From NCBI RefSeq assembly GCF_012489685.1, contig NC_080041.1, positions 107,229,760-107,293,759 of the forward strand: DNA of 64,000 nucleotides. Reading direction: 5' to 3'. The stretch's first letter is position 1. Every line of letters begins with the position of its first letter. Shown here piece by piece: positions 34,216 to 45,524 of the stretch. The notes below the pieces were generated by a model. It was given only the letters and a program-made list of their open reading frames with translations, had not been told where the DNA came from and did not search any database. Position numbers and translations under genes: made by a program. Source of the stretch: Lotus japonicus (Eukaryota > Streptophyta > Magnoliopsida > Fabales > Fabaceae).

Positions 34216-36150
34216 ATGGCTTCCAATCCTGAGCAGACCATTCCGTTGGCCACTGAGCTTAAGCTGGATGAATCCAAGCGCGTGGCAATCCCGGAACCTC
34301 CCAACGAAGCAGACAAGAGGGCTATCTGGAAATCCCAGGTGCTCATTCCTTTCTCTGTTAATGGTACTTTACGCGCCATTTTGGGTCCTTTGAAAGTAGT
34401 GAAGCATGATAGGCCCAATAGTCTCCCTGAAGAACATGAGTCATTTCACCCTAGTGTTAGGGGAGAGGAGCTTATTTTGGCTTTCCAACCTTCTTACCGG
34501 ATGCCATTTCTTGCCGACCCAAAACGAGCTTTTCGTTCAGCTCCTCCTAACCCCTCTGCTAACGACAAAGCCTACCTGAAATGGTTAGATAGGGTTGAGG
34601 AAGACAAGAGGCAACACTGGAAGGATGTCGGGATTTTAGACTTGATTCAGTTGTCGAGGTCGCAAATCTCGTATAACCCTGCTATGCTACTGAGTGCACT
34701 TTATTTTTGGGAGAGGTCTACCAATTGCCTCCACGTTCCCTTTGGCATGATTACTCCCACCCTCTTGGACGTTGCTGCCATTACTGGATTATGGCCCATT
34801 GGTGACGATTATCACTCTACATCTGCAGCTGCTAACCCCATTTCAATTCCTACTGACAATATTTCGTTTAGTCGATTTATTAAGGACCATTGTGTCGAGA
34901 GTGGTGAGGTGTCTGATGCTGAACATGTCACTTTCTTGCTGTATTGGCTGTCTGCTTATGTTTTTTGCACCAAGTCTTTGCGTATACCTGCCAAGCTTTT
35001 GCCCTTAGCCAATCTACTTCACGAGGGTCGACAACTCGCTATGGCTAGGCTTGTCCTTGGCAACCTCTATCAAATGCTGAATGAAGCTGTCGAGGATATC
35101 CGGAATACCAAGACCGTCTCTCTGAATGCGGCTGGACCTCTCTGGCTGTTTCAACTTTGGTTGAATGCAGTCTTCGAATCTCTTCTGCCGGTACAAGATA
35201 ATCCTCCAACTGTTTCTAACACCAGGATTGATGCCCATAGGCTCGAGACCCTGACCCCTGCTTATGATGCGTCGAGTTTTGAAGCTGATTTCAGAAAGTA
35301 CTTTACCATGTTTCTCGAGCTGAAGCATTATCGTTCCAGTTTCTCTCCTTATAGCAAGGCTGTTCGTGGCCCTTTCTGGCTGAGGAATTCTTATCCTAAT
35401 GCTTCTGATTCTGCACTGCCCAAAGAACACCACATCACACTCTGGAGGACCCTCTTATCTCCTAGGGTCTTAACAGTAGGCTTTGCTAGCAGTGACTACA
35501 CTCTATGTGGCTACAACCCTCAATTGGTTTCTCGACAGTTTGGGCTTAGCCAAGTTCTACCCAACACTTTGTTTGACAAGAGTCTAGTCCTGTACCCCGG
35601 GGCTATTAAGAGGGCTTCTGCTTTCGACACGACTGTTCATTTCTATAACAAGAAGCTTCTCAACCTGAGCCCCTTTACTTACGCTCCTTCATATTATGCT
35701 ACTAATGCTTTCAAAGCCTGGTGGTCTGAGTATTGGGCTCAAATTTCGAAGCCCCTCATAGATTGTCTGCAATGCATGACAGATGCTTTTCTTTTGCCGA
35801 AGCAGGATCCGAAGAAGACCAAAGGTATGCACCTGGCAGAAATTCGATCCTTTCAAGAGTTCTTTGGTGTGGTATATTACCCAACTCTTCGCCTTCGAGA
35901 TACGGTTGCGAAAGCAGCTCAGGTATTAAGGCAAAAATGGGAATTTAAAGTCAAGAAATCCAAGTTAGTTGTTCCTCCTGGTGAGGAGGGTCTATCTTTT
36001 GTTATTCGAAAAACTGACTTTAGGTTCCCATCTTTGCCCACGAGTAGGTTTGCATTGGCCTTTCCACCGGTCTTGCCTAAATGGGTTGACCATGTAAATA
36101 TAAATGTGTTGGCCAATCAAGCCCTACCTCCTCGAAAGCGAGTGATGTAA
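34216..36150 (+). CDS. Plant mobile domain (PMD) protein, 5' part, interrupted
   Basis: A 644-codon open frame starts MASNPEQT with a good ATG context. The core has the plant mobile domain pattern: LDLIQLSRSQISYNPAMLLSAL, ERSTNCLHVPFG, TPTLLDVAAITGLWPIG and LLYWLSAYVFC, then ANLLHEGRQLAMARLVLGNLYQ and LWLFQLWL. PMD (PF10536) occurs in MAIN/MAIL1 proteins, which act in nuclear silencing and genome stability, and in many transposon proteins. The native frame runs to 36145; the last codons and the stop at 36148-36150 come from the inserted gypsy LTR. The frame resumes at 52997. The gene is antisense to the Tat gag-pol and has its own TATA box. The open frame has no lesion before the insertion. 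Confidence 0.82.
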   Translation: MASNPEQTIPLATELKLDESKRVAIPEPPNEADKRAIWKSQVLIPFSVNGTLRAILGPLKVVKHDRPNSLPEEHESFHPSVRGEELILAFQPSYRMPFLADPKRAFRSAPPNPSANDKAYLKWLDRVEEDKRQHWKDVGILDLIQLSRSQISYNPAMLLSALYFWERSTNCLHVPFGMITPTLLDVAAITGLWPIGDDYHSTSAAANPISIPTDNISFSRFIKDHCVESGEVSDAEHVTFLLYWLSAYVFCTKSLRIPAKLLPLANLLHEGRQLAMARLVLGNLYQMLNEAVEDIRNTKTVSLNAAGPLWLFQLWLNAVFESLLPVQDNPPTVSNTRIDAHRLETLTPAYDASSFEADFRKYFTMFLELKHYRSSFSPYSKAVRGPFWLRNSYPNASDSALPKEHHITLWRTLLSPRVLTVGFASSDYTLCGYNPQLVSRQFGLSQVLPNTLFDKSLVLYPGAIKRASAFDTTVHFYNKKLLNLSPFTYAPSYYATNAFKAWWSEYWAQISKPLIDCLQCMTDAFLLPKQDPKKTKGMHLAEIRSFQEFFGVVYYPTLRLRDTVAKAAQVLRQKWEFKVKKSKLVVPPGEEGLSFVIRKTDFRFPSLPTSRFALAFPPVLPKWVDHVNINVLANQALPPRKRVM

Positions 36151-38573
36151 GACCCGGATTTTCGGAACAAGTTAATTTCCGACTCACGCGTGGAATCAGT
36201 GTAAGTGTGACAGGAGTTTGATATTTGAGAAAGATTAATGAAAAAGAAAGTTCAGGAATTGCTCGAGGAATGTGGCGTTGTTTCTTTCGGAGCTAGTGCG
36301 AGTCGTCTGCACACCTGCCTTATGGCGAGCGTGTCCAGAATAGGCTATTTCGCTCTTAAAGCAACGTTTTGAGTGAGATTTCGAACTCTCGGAAAATTTA
36401 AAGTTTCTCTTTATTTTTCCATCGACCAGCGTTTCATTTCGGAACTCTGGACTGTACGCACGATAGGTTTCACTTTTCGGATGTCCGCCGACGCTAATTT
36501 CTTTGCTTCGAAACCCTATTTTCGAGCAATGGATGAAGACTTTTTCTATTCGGGACTTCTAAAGAAGATTCCGTCCGCGTTGCCAGATTTGTTTCGACGT
36601 TTCCAATCTTTCTTCAGAAGGAAGTTTTGTCGTCCGGCGATCACAGCAAAAAGTAGTTTTTCGGGACAGATTTAACTTACACCGCTTTTGAGATTTTCGA
36701 TATCGTTTTTCCCATATCATAGATATTTGTTTTGAGTTCTGGATTTCTGACGCCAGAATCTCTCTTAGAATTTCTCGGTGATCGTGCTGCAAAAATCGGA
36801 ATCGCGAAATTTTCATTTTCCCGCGATTTCACCCGCCTATAAATAGCGCGAAAAAGCAAAAATCCTCTCATTTTCACCATTGGAGGCCCAAATTCGTGGA
36901 GAGCAAGGGGGGAGGAGATTTTCGCGAAAACTTGACCAATCTTCGTGCAGTTCGTCCCTACTTCTAGGTATCAAGGTAACTAACACGATTCCTACCTCTG
37001 ATTGTTGTTTCTGTTGCGTTTCTGAAGTCGTTTCTGTGCTCTAAGTTTTGAGCTTTTTCTAAAATTGTCCGATTTCTCTGATTTCTCGCTTGGGTTATGT
37101 TCCTTATGTTCCCCTGAGTCTAAAACCTCTGTCAGTAAACTCTGATTGCGATTCAGTTGTCCAGGATCTGAAAAATTGACTCAAAACTCTTTTTGTCTCA
37201 CATTTCGAAACTTTATTGTCGTAAAGCTATAATCTGACTTCGTGCCTTTAGGATTTGTTGTCACGGATGTCATGAGGATCGTTGCTGTCAAATCTGTTTT
37301 CAGAACGGATAACTTTGAAGTTTTGAGTCTTTATTTTGGACCAAAATGCCCCTGCGTAGTCGTATTTCGGCCCGATTGTCCGAAAATTGTTCTGACAGTT
37401 TCTTTGCCTTAGTTTTACCCTAAAACTACCTTGTGAATTGATTTGATCAAAGAAAAAGAGCCGAAGCCCTTTTTCCTTTGAGGCCGTGGACTATTTCCTT
37501 TAGGGGGGAGTTTTTCGGTTTCGAAAACTTGTCTTTTCGTACCTGATTGTCCTATTCTGAAGCTTTAATGCTTTGTCTATCGTTTATGTATTGTTTTGCG
37601 ATCGAACTAATCGATTTTGTTTGGATTCTGCTTTGTTTTTCTCCGAGGTTCAGTTGAGGGAACTTTGGAAGACTTAGAGCAATTGTTTGAGGAGAACTTT
37701 GTTTGCGAAGCTGGAACAGCTCGAGGTTAGGGCAACTTACATATATATTAGCTATGATTTCATAATAGGCGTCGATAAATTCGACTTATGCTTTGCTATG
37801 ATATTGATTATGATGATGGTTTATTGTTATGAATGTTTTCATAACTTATGATGTTGATGTTGTGTTGGATTGAGCGTTTTGACGCGACTTCGGAGTGGAG
37901 ATTCATTGATCTGGTGATCTTTGACATTTCGGGTTGGATGAAAAACCCTAGGCAAGTCCAAACGAGGGGTTTGAGGCTTAGCCATTTGTTGGGATTCGTT
38001 TGAATACTTAGACTTTCCCCGGGAAACTTCTTTTGGAGGGTTTTTGGAAAACTTAGAATGATTAGAATTTCGAAAACTAGAGACTCTGGGAGAGTTAGAC
38101 TTTGAGAAGTAAACTCATAACTTGACTAATTCAATTCGAAACGTTTTTACTAAACGAATAATCATAGGAGAACTAAAGGGGAAAATATTTACGAAAGACG
38201 GGGAAAAGTCGGCTTTTGTTGTGGGTTTGGAGAGTTTTGGAATTGGGGAAAGCCACTAAGGTGAGCTATGGTGATGATTGAAAGTCACCGAGTACTCTAG
38301 TACTCTTGGGAGTGTTGTTCGAGTCGTGCTGTATTGACCGGCACAGACTCTGGGTTTTGTTTGGGCTGTGTTGTATTGACCGACACTAGACCCTCGTGTA
38401 TTCTTGTTGGTGGAGTTGTGTTGTATTGACCGACACTAACTCTTGGGTTGTTTTGAGTTTGGGTCGGAGCAGTTTTTGACCATCGAGATTTGATGAGTCA
38501 GATGACTCAAGAAGTCATCAAGGGTGATCGCACTCCTTTCATAATTAACTGTCTTTTGTCGCCGAATCGACAT

Positions 38574-38835
38574 ATGCCTTCGGGTACAGTATATACCTTC
38601 GGGTACAGTATATGCCTTCGGGTACAGTATATCTATATACCTTCGGGTACAGTATATGCCTTCGGGTACAGTATATCTATATACCTTCGGGTACAGTATA
38701 TACCTTCGGGTACAGTATATGCCTTCGGGTACAGTATATCTATATACCTTCGGGTACAGTATATACCTTCGGGTACAGTATATGCCTTCGGGTACAGTAT
38801 ATCTATATACCTTCGGGTACAGTATATACCTTCGG
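38574..38835 (+). repeat. 19-bp minisatellite in left gypsy LTR
   Basis: Repeats of AT(G/A)CCTTCGGGTACAGTAT, about a dozen copies, with a 6-bp ATCTAT spacer after some units. The same array is at 51448-51709 in the right LTR. Confidence 0.9.
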
Positions 38836-39168
38836 AGCTTCACTGAGGCGTGAGACTTCGTGAAAGCATGGAACTTCACTGAAGCGTGAGACTTCGTGAA
38901 AGTGAGTAAGCTTCACTGAGGCGTGAGACTTCGTGAAAGCAGAAACTTCACTGAGGCGGGAGACCTCGTGGAGACGGGAACCTTTGCTGAAGCGGGAGAC
39001 TTTGCGGAGGCGTGCAACTTCACTGAAGCGTGAGACTTCGTGAAGGCGCGAAACTTCACTGAAGCGTGAGACTTCGTGAATGTGTGAGATTTCACTGAAG
39101 CGTGAGACTTCGTGAAAGCGTAAGACCCCATTGAAGCGTGAGACTTCATGGAAGCGTGAGATTTCATC
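38836..39168 (+). repeat. CTTCACTGAAGCGTGAGACTTC minisatellite in left gypsy LTR
   Basis: About ten degenerate units of roughly 33 bp, each built on CTTCACTGAAGCGTGAGACT followed by TCGTGAAAGCG. Individual units contain a short GAAG...CTTC palindrome. The same array is at 51710-52042 in the right LTR. Confidence 0.85.
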
Positions 39169-40325
39169 GTCGTTTACCCTAGGGCAATGACAGGGAACAT
39201 TGGTTTAGTTGGATACGTGTGTGTTGGGAGGACGATACATTGTTTGACTAACCTTATCACCTAACTTCATATGTTGAGATTATGATGATTTGATGTTGAT
39301 GAACATCGTTAGGTATTAATGATTGAATTGTGTAGGAGATTCGAGAACATGCTATGTATATACCTTAGAGTAGGCAATACATAACTTATATGTATATATA
39401 TACAACCTATGTATATACCCCCTTTATCACAAGTTGATTGTATATCTATTGTATTCTGTAAGTTGACCCTAGCGCCTTGGCTTTGTTTGTATGTTTGTGT
39501 TTGGGCGGTCGGCCTGCTGCCAGGCGTCTGTCAGCCGGTTCGTGATGATTCGTTGTGCGGGAAAGACCCGGAGCGGAACGACTATTACTGAAGCTTTCGA
39601 CGAGGACCCGGACTTCATGCCTGATCGAGGGAGGGTCGATGATAGTAGTGTGGGGTATGGGTGGTTAGAGTCTTTTGAGTTGGTTGTCACTGTCATAGCT
39701 CTGATTCGTCTTACTTTTGGGACCGGGTAGGTTCCCGATATATGGCTTTTTGTGTGGTTCTCTTGCTGAGGATCACAGAGAGTCTGTCGGACTATAGGGG
39801 TCTTGGGTTGAGGCCATTTTGAGGCCGACTTTCTCTTGGATAGTGGTATATTTGATGCTTTTGCGTACAGTTCTGGTTTGTATATATTCGCCTACGGGCA
39901 CGCTACCTTGGAGTCACTGCGTGTGCGCGTGACGGGATAGTGCAGCAGAGGCTGTACCTTTGTATATGTTGTTTATCGGTTAGTTTAGTTGTTGGGCTTT
40001 GTCTTTATTTCTTTATTGCTTTTATTAAAAGGAAACAAACAAAAAAAAAATTACCTGTTTTCCGCGTAAAGATTATTTTTGGTTACTAAAGTGACACCTG
40101 GAAATCGGGGTGTTACATTGTGGTATCAGAGCTTAGTCGAGTCTTTTGGGAGTCTTTGGGGAATAGGTCTTCTGTGCTAGGTTGTGTGACTCTGCAAAGA
40201 GTGAAAATTGATTGTCTGCAGAGCGATTTTCGCTCTAATTGCTTGCGTTACTACTCAATCGGATTGAGTGGTTTGTCTAGTGCTACCGTATGGTTAGTAC
40301 TAATCGGACGTTCGATGGGATATAG

Positions 40326-41043
40326 GATGGTGGATCTTAACCGGATGGCGGAGGCTACACGTGAGCATCATCAACGACTGATGGCGACAGCAATGTATCA
40401 ACAAAGAGGAATGAACCGAACAGGAGCTGGGGGACCAATAAGGTCAGGATCTCAAGGCTACAACAGAAGGGAGAGCTACCATCAGTGGGGACCGTATCAG
40501 CGTTTCAAGGGAAGAGATCTTATCTCAAGAGTCTACAAACCAACGACTGCTGATACTGGAGGGGAGCCAGTTGGTGACAAAGGTGTGACATGTACTCGTT
40601 GTGGAAAGTTTGGGCATTTTGCTAACAAGTGCTCAGTGACTGGATGGAGACGCTTCAAGTGTAACCGAGAGGGGCATCTAGCTGTGAACTGCAAGACACC
40701 CCAGGAGGAAACGTCTGATAGTAAGATGAAAGGGAATGATGCTACCGAAGGGACATGAAACAAGACTTCGGGAAGAGCAGTGACGTGTTACAGGTGCAGG
40801 GAAGTAGGGCACTATGCTAGTAAGTGCAAGATCAAGGGAAAACTATGCTTTAATTGCAACCAACCGAGACATTTCTCCAGAGATTGTAAGGCACTCAAGG
40901 GCGAATCATCAGGGAATGTTGGGAAAGGAAAACAATTTGCTACAGAGGAAAGGATTCATACCAAGGAGGGGGCAAGAGCTGAGGAGTTGAACGAGGAAGA
41001 ACGTGGGAACGATGGTAATATTTTAACTGTTCTTTTATTCTAG
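40326..41043 (+). pseudogene. Gypsy gag remnant with CCHC zinc knuckles
   Basis: The frame (from about MAEATREHHQRLM) carries CTRCGKFGHFANKC, then a degenerate knuckle lacking the first Cys (FKCNREGHLAVNC). After a stop at 40756-40758 come two more: CYRCREVGHYASKC and CFNCNQPRHFSRDC. These bind the packaged RNA in the nucleocapsid part of gag. The capsid part is missing: only about 200 bp separate the PBS from this region. The second part ends at 41043. Confidence 0.75.
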
Positions 41044-43143
41044 AATAACTTACTCTTTTCTCTTCGAAGCGAGTGTGACGCGCCTAACTTGTATTTACTA
41101 CTTAGACTATGATCCTATGATTATTATCCCTAGTAGGACCTTATTCGAAGTTGCTCGTGTTTTAACTATAGGAGTTACACGAGGTTGGGAATAGCACACT
41201 AAGTCTAGAAAGTAGCCTTCCACCGATGCGATTATGAGGAAGCTAGTAGCTGAAGAACGAATCTTAGGGAGATTCCGTATGGGTAGTATACGTGTCATGT
41301 TGAGGGTGTGTAGTTCCGTAGCGGGATCATTAAAGGATTTAGTATCAGGATATTTGTGACTACTGGAGGATAGGAACTCATTGACTGTTCCAGTGGGTTT
41401 TTCTAAATTTTCACCTTCGATGTATTAGGCCTGATCAACCTAATATTGAGGGGGTGATATTCGGAATCACAGCTGGTTATGGACTTTGATAGAAAGACGG
41501 GTAAGATGAATTTGAATTGATTGAGGATTAGTCGGATTTGGGAGGAAAGTTCGTGTTAAGCATTTGATTGTAAAAGATTAAGATTTGAATCTGTGGAAGT
41601 CGATGAGTGTCGTATAGACATTGATTGGTTAGTTCGTGTGATTACTCCAAGTAGAGGTAGACTAAGTCAAGAGGTTTAATGCCGGAAAAGTATTAAGTAG
41701 TTTCTCGGAAGTTATGAAGTCATAGGTTATGTGATTGCTGAGGGGAGTTGTTAGAGACTAAATAAGTTGGATTTAATCATGTTTTAGATGATACCTTGAT
41801 GGTAGCGAGATTGAGAAGAATTAGCTCTGAACTAGATTGTTATAGTCGAGTTCGAGGAATAAGTTTTGCTAAGCGTTTGATTAATATGTGGAGACATTAT
41901 AGTCTTAAGAGATGAATTTTCGCTTGAAAAGTGTTGAATTAATGATTAAGTTGGAGAAAGAAAGTTTTAGCATAAGTTGAATACTTGAGGTTGTTGATAT
42001 GGATTCCAAAGAAATATGCTGAGATTACTAAGTGAGATATACTAAGTTGGATTGAAATCTTAGGGTTAAGATTGAATCTTGAGAGCCGAGAATCACGTAC
42101 GAGTAGGAGATCTTATGGTTGTAGGTGTGACAATAGGAGTTGAATCTTAGAAGATTGAAGACCTGAAGGTGAGTTTCGGGTTAAGACCATTGAGGTGTAG
42201 TATAAGAGAGATCTTGAAGTAAGGGAATTCTGGGTTGTGTGGAGTGTTAAGGTTGGTGATCGATTGATGTTGATTATGAGGTTGCGGACATAATGACCAT
42301 GTGATAAAATTTGAATGATGTTAGCATAATAAGTTATGATTATGGATAGCAGGATCAAGTGGTGAGTGTGGAAGCATGACGACATTTATCAGGTCGTTTG
42401 GGTAAGTGAAGGAGTTATAGTTTTAAGGAACGGATATTCATTTAAGAAGTATTGAAGGATTAAAGGTCGTTAGAGGACCAAACTTGGTGTAGGTTTAGGT
42501 TTTAAATCTATGAATGTCTATCTAAGGTGTGTAAGACTCGAAGGTTGTCAGAATTTGATTGAGGGATTAAGAAGTTGAGTGACGAGATGGTGATGGAGTG
42601 ACAAAAAGGAAAGTGTTAGTATTAAGATGAATACTTGAAGTTGTTATGTTTGGACAAGTTCCTCAGAGTCTAAGAGGGAATGAAACTTTGTTATGGATTT
42701 TGATGGTGCACATTACGGGTAACAAGTGAATTTTGCTAAAGTTGAATAAGAATCCTAGGGCTAAGGTTGTCCTAGAGAGCTGAGATTCCTGTACACATAA
42801 GAGATTTGGTGGTGTTAGCGGTTACGGTAAGAGTTAAATCTCAGAATGTTGAAGGATCGGATGATAAGATGGCTAGTTAAGTCCCTTGAGGTATAGTTAT
42901 GATTTAATCTTCTAGAGGATAAGTCTCGATTTGTGCGAAGTGTTAGGAATTTCAGTAAGTGTAAATAGGTTTGAGTGAGGGAAGTTTTGAGGAAGAAGAC
43001 GATAATAATGGATTGTTAGATATTAAGAAGAGGATTATCTTATAAGTTGTTGATAACTTGATGTTGAAGGGGATAAGATTAGTGAAGGACAAGAAATAAG
43101 GACATAAGTCGAGTTTTAATTCGAATAGTGACTAAGTAGAAGT
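41044..43143 (+). other. Degenerate, cytosine-poor gypsy interior with long direct repeats
   Basis: There is no open frame of note. From about 41550 the plus strand is strikingly poor in C. Two segments resemble each other at a spacing of about 690 bp: around 41931-42200 (AAGTTTTAGCATAAGTTGAATACTTG..., GAGAGCCGAGAATC) and around 42597-42900 (AAGTGTTAGTATTAAGATGAATACTTG..., GAGAGCTGAGATTC). I read this as decayed, internally duplicated pol-derived or filler DNA. Confidence 0.5.
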
Positions 43144-44658
43144 TGAAGGTGTGAAAAACGACTAGAAGGGGGGGTTGAATAGCGTTTTCAATATAAAAAC
43201 TTTCCCCTTAAGATTTAAAGTAAATCTTTTCGGTTTCTCTAAGATAGATGGTGCAGCGGATAAAGATAGAGAGAAGAGAAAAGCACACAAGTATTTTATC
43301 CTGGTTCACTTGATAAATCCCTCAAGCTAATCCAGTCCACCCGTTAAGGTGATTTCTTCCTTCTTAGAATGAAGGCAATCCACTAATCAGATAATTGTTA
43401 CAACTGCACTTGAAACCTACAAGTGACTAACAATACACTGACTTAGCTATCACTAAGATTCACTCTCTTAGTCTTCTCTAGGATCCGATCAACCTTGATC
43501 TCCTAAAGGAATCACCACTAAGATTCACTCTCTTAGTCTTCTTAAGGATACTGACCTACCCGGTCCCTTAAGGAAAATCAAACAACTGTTTGAGGTTGGT
43601 GTTTACAAAAGTTTGCTTCTAAATAAGCTGAGTGTAAACCAAATAAGAATAGATGAAGAAAGTAGAGGCTTGAATCTTCTCTTGTATTGCAGCTCTTTGT
43701 TTTCTCTCGCTCTTCTCGCTCTCTTAGTCTTTCTTCTTTTCTTCAGCCTTTTATGGTCCAAGGTGCAAAGGATATTTCTGTTGAGAGAATATGACCGTTG
43801 GAGGGCATTTCTGGAACTTCCAGAACCTGCAGTGGCTGAACTTTGGTAGGTAGGCATTTCAGAATAGTACACTGCTCTTGTACTTCTCGATAGAGACATT
43901 TGCCTTTAACCATTGACTTCTGATCAGAGTTATGCTTCGTGTTGGAACTTGTGAAGCTTGGTGATCAGAGTCAGAGGGAAGCTTGGATCCTCTGACCTTC
44001 GTAACTTCTGCTTCTGGACCTTCAGAGCTTCTAAACCTTCAGAGCCTCTGGTCCCTCAGAGCTTCTGGTCTTCAGATCTTCTGATCCTCAGATCTTCTGA
44101 TCCTCTGATCTTCTGATCCTCTGATCCTCAGATCCTCTGATCTTCAGATCCTCTGATCTTCAGATCCTCTGATCCTCAGATCCTCTGATCTTCAGATCCT
44201 CTGATCTTCAGATCCTCTGATCCTCAGATCCTCTGATCTTCAGATCCTCTGATCTTCTGATCTTCTGATCTTCTGATCTTCAGAACTTCTGACGAATATA
44301 TCTTCTGGTGTCAGAATCAGAACCTGTTTGTCAAAACACTCAAGACAAACATTAGAGTATCATAGTTGTTCATCCACAAATATGACAACTCAACTCCTAC
44401 ATCATTTAGCTCAGAATCTAGACTTTACTAACGTTGATATTAAGTATTAGATTCAGGGGGAGCTTAGCTCAGAATCAAGCACGAGACTTGGATTCAGAAG
44501 GAGCAAGATAAACTATACACATCAGGATAAGTTTTAACTCTGATACCTTATACTCTGAGTGTATTCAGTTTATTTGTTTAGAGTTGTTCATCAAAATACA
44601 TGGTTTTGTTATCATCAAAACATAGAGTTGTACCACATGACCAAATCTTGATCTTACA
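43144..44658 (-). repeat. 3' LTR of SIRE copy 1, enlarged by an inverted duplication
   Basis: 1515 bp, against 1290 bp for the 5' LTR. The excess is a segment at about 44382-44607 that is the inverted copy of internal DNA at 44673-44905, replacing 8 bp (AATACTTG) of the normal LTR. It also contains the CAGATC/CTGATC minisatellite. Confidence 0.9.
44060..44285. repeat. CTGATC/CAGATC minisatellite in SIRE LTR
   Basis: A run of 10-12-bp units such as CTGATCCTCAGATCCT and CTGATCTTCAGATCCT. It is rich in palindromic GATC and repeated at about 48182-48392 in the other LTR. Confidence 0.85.
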
Positions 44659-44905
44659 ATCTCCCCCTTTTTGATGATGACAAAACCATGTATTTTGATG
44701 AACAACTCTAAACAAATAAACTGAATACACTCAGAGTATAAGGTATCAGAGTTAAAACTTATCCTGATGTGTATAGTTTATCTTGCTCCTTCTGAATCCA
44801 AGTCTCGTGCTTGATTCTGAGCTAAGCTCCCCCTGAATCTAATACTTAATATCAACGTTAGTAAAGTCTAGATTCTGAGCTAAATGATGTAGGAGTTGAG
44901 TTGTC
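44384..44905. repeat. 233-bp inverted repeat across the 3' LTR/polypurine-tract junction
   Basis: The arms at 44384-44616 and 44673-44905 are reverse complements over 233 bp, with one mismatch that I could find. A 56-bp spacer contains the LTR start and the polypurine tract. The 5' LTR does not have the left arm. Confidence 0.9.
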
Positions 44906-45415
44906 AAGATACTATAAGTTCTCCCCCTTTTTGTCATAAGCAAAAAGAATGAAGGTGGAAAAAAAATAGTAAGAGTAAAAGACGAAATACTCCCCCTCAG
45001 AAGTAATACCAAGGGATACTTGGCTTCTGAATAGCATTTCTTCTGATGAGAGCAGAGGTGTGGTTCTGGTGACATCTCCGTTCTGGACAAAATTTCATCT
45101 TCAGATACTTCAGAATGAGAAGCTAGGAACCTACTCTTCTTCTGATGACGCAAGTCAGAAGTTGTAGTAGCATCTTCTGATGTTGTTGCTTCTGGTTCGT
45201 CAAGTTCTGAGTCTTTGTTTCTTTCTGAAACGGTCATTCTCATCTCTGCAAGCTTTTTCAGCTAGCTTTGACTTGTCAGAGTCAAGCTTATCATTAATTC
45301 TAACATGAATAGCGTTCAGAATATCAACAGAGGGGTTCATATCAAAAACCAATGATTCCTTGACCAAATCTTGCTCTACTGATGCCTCCAAGATCAACTT
45401 CACCTTCAGGTTCAA
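44839..45415 (-). pseudogene. Downstream (post-pol) frames of SIRE copy 1
   Basis: Two overlapping minus-strand frames follow the protease stub: one of 71 codons (45415-45200, polar and charged) and one of 134 codons (45243-44839, Ser/Glu-rich). SIRE-type elements carry an extra env-like ORF after pol, and these may be its remains. I recognise no motif. Confidence 0.35.
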
Positions 45416-45524
45416 GTTTTGGATCTTGGGACATATGCCTTTCTCCCGTCATGTGTTGCTTGCATCCACTGTCCAGGTTCCACGGTTGGAGTTTCGATGG
45501 ACCTATTGAAGATATCTGCAACAT
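45342..45524 (-). pseudogene. Copia protease stub of SIRE copy 1
   Basis: The frame contains LDSGCKQHMTGE, the copia aspartic-protease active-site region (D-S-G-C...HMTG). It overlaps the end of gag in the +1 frame and stops about 24 residues later, where pol has been deleted. Confidence 0.7.

Larger units (their letters stand above)
36146..40117 (+). repeat. Left LTR of the gypsy element (3972 bp)
   Basis: Contains a TATA box (CCTATAAATAG, about 36836-36846), a 19-bp minisatellite (38574-38835) and a second minisatellite of about 33-bp units (38836-39168). Ends GTGTTACA at 40117. Confidence 0.9.

Noticed and set aside
36373..36880. Frames of 67-100 codons near the start of both gypsy LTRs
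   Set aside because: They are conserved only because the LTRs are near identical. They overlap the TATA region and show no homology.
38436..38879. 147-codon minus-strand and 118-codon plus-strand frames across the LTR minisatellite
   Set aside because: They are translations of the 19-bp repeat. They recur identically in the other LTR and have no protein features.
40121..40132. TGGTATCAGAGC sites as possible tRNA genes
   Set aside because: They are primer binding sites complementary to the 3' end of initiator tRNA-Met. No cloverleaf surrounds them.
44060..44285. Regular short repeats that might suggest a CRISPR-like array
   Set aside because: The units are 10-12 bp without unique spacers, and the context is a plant retrotransposon LTR.
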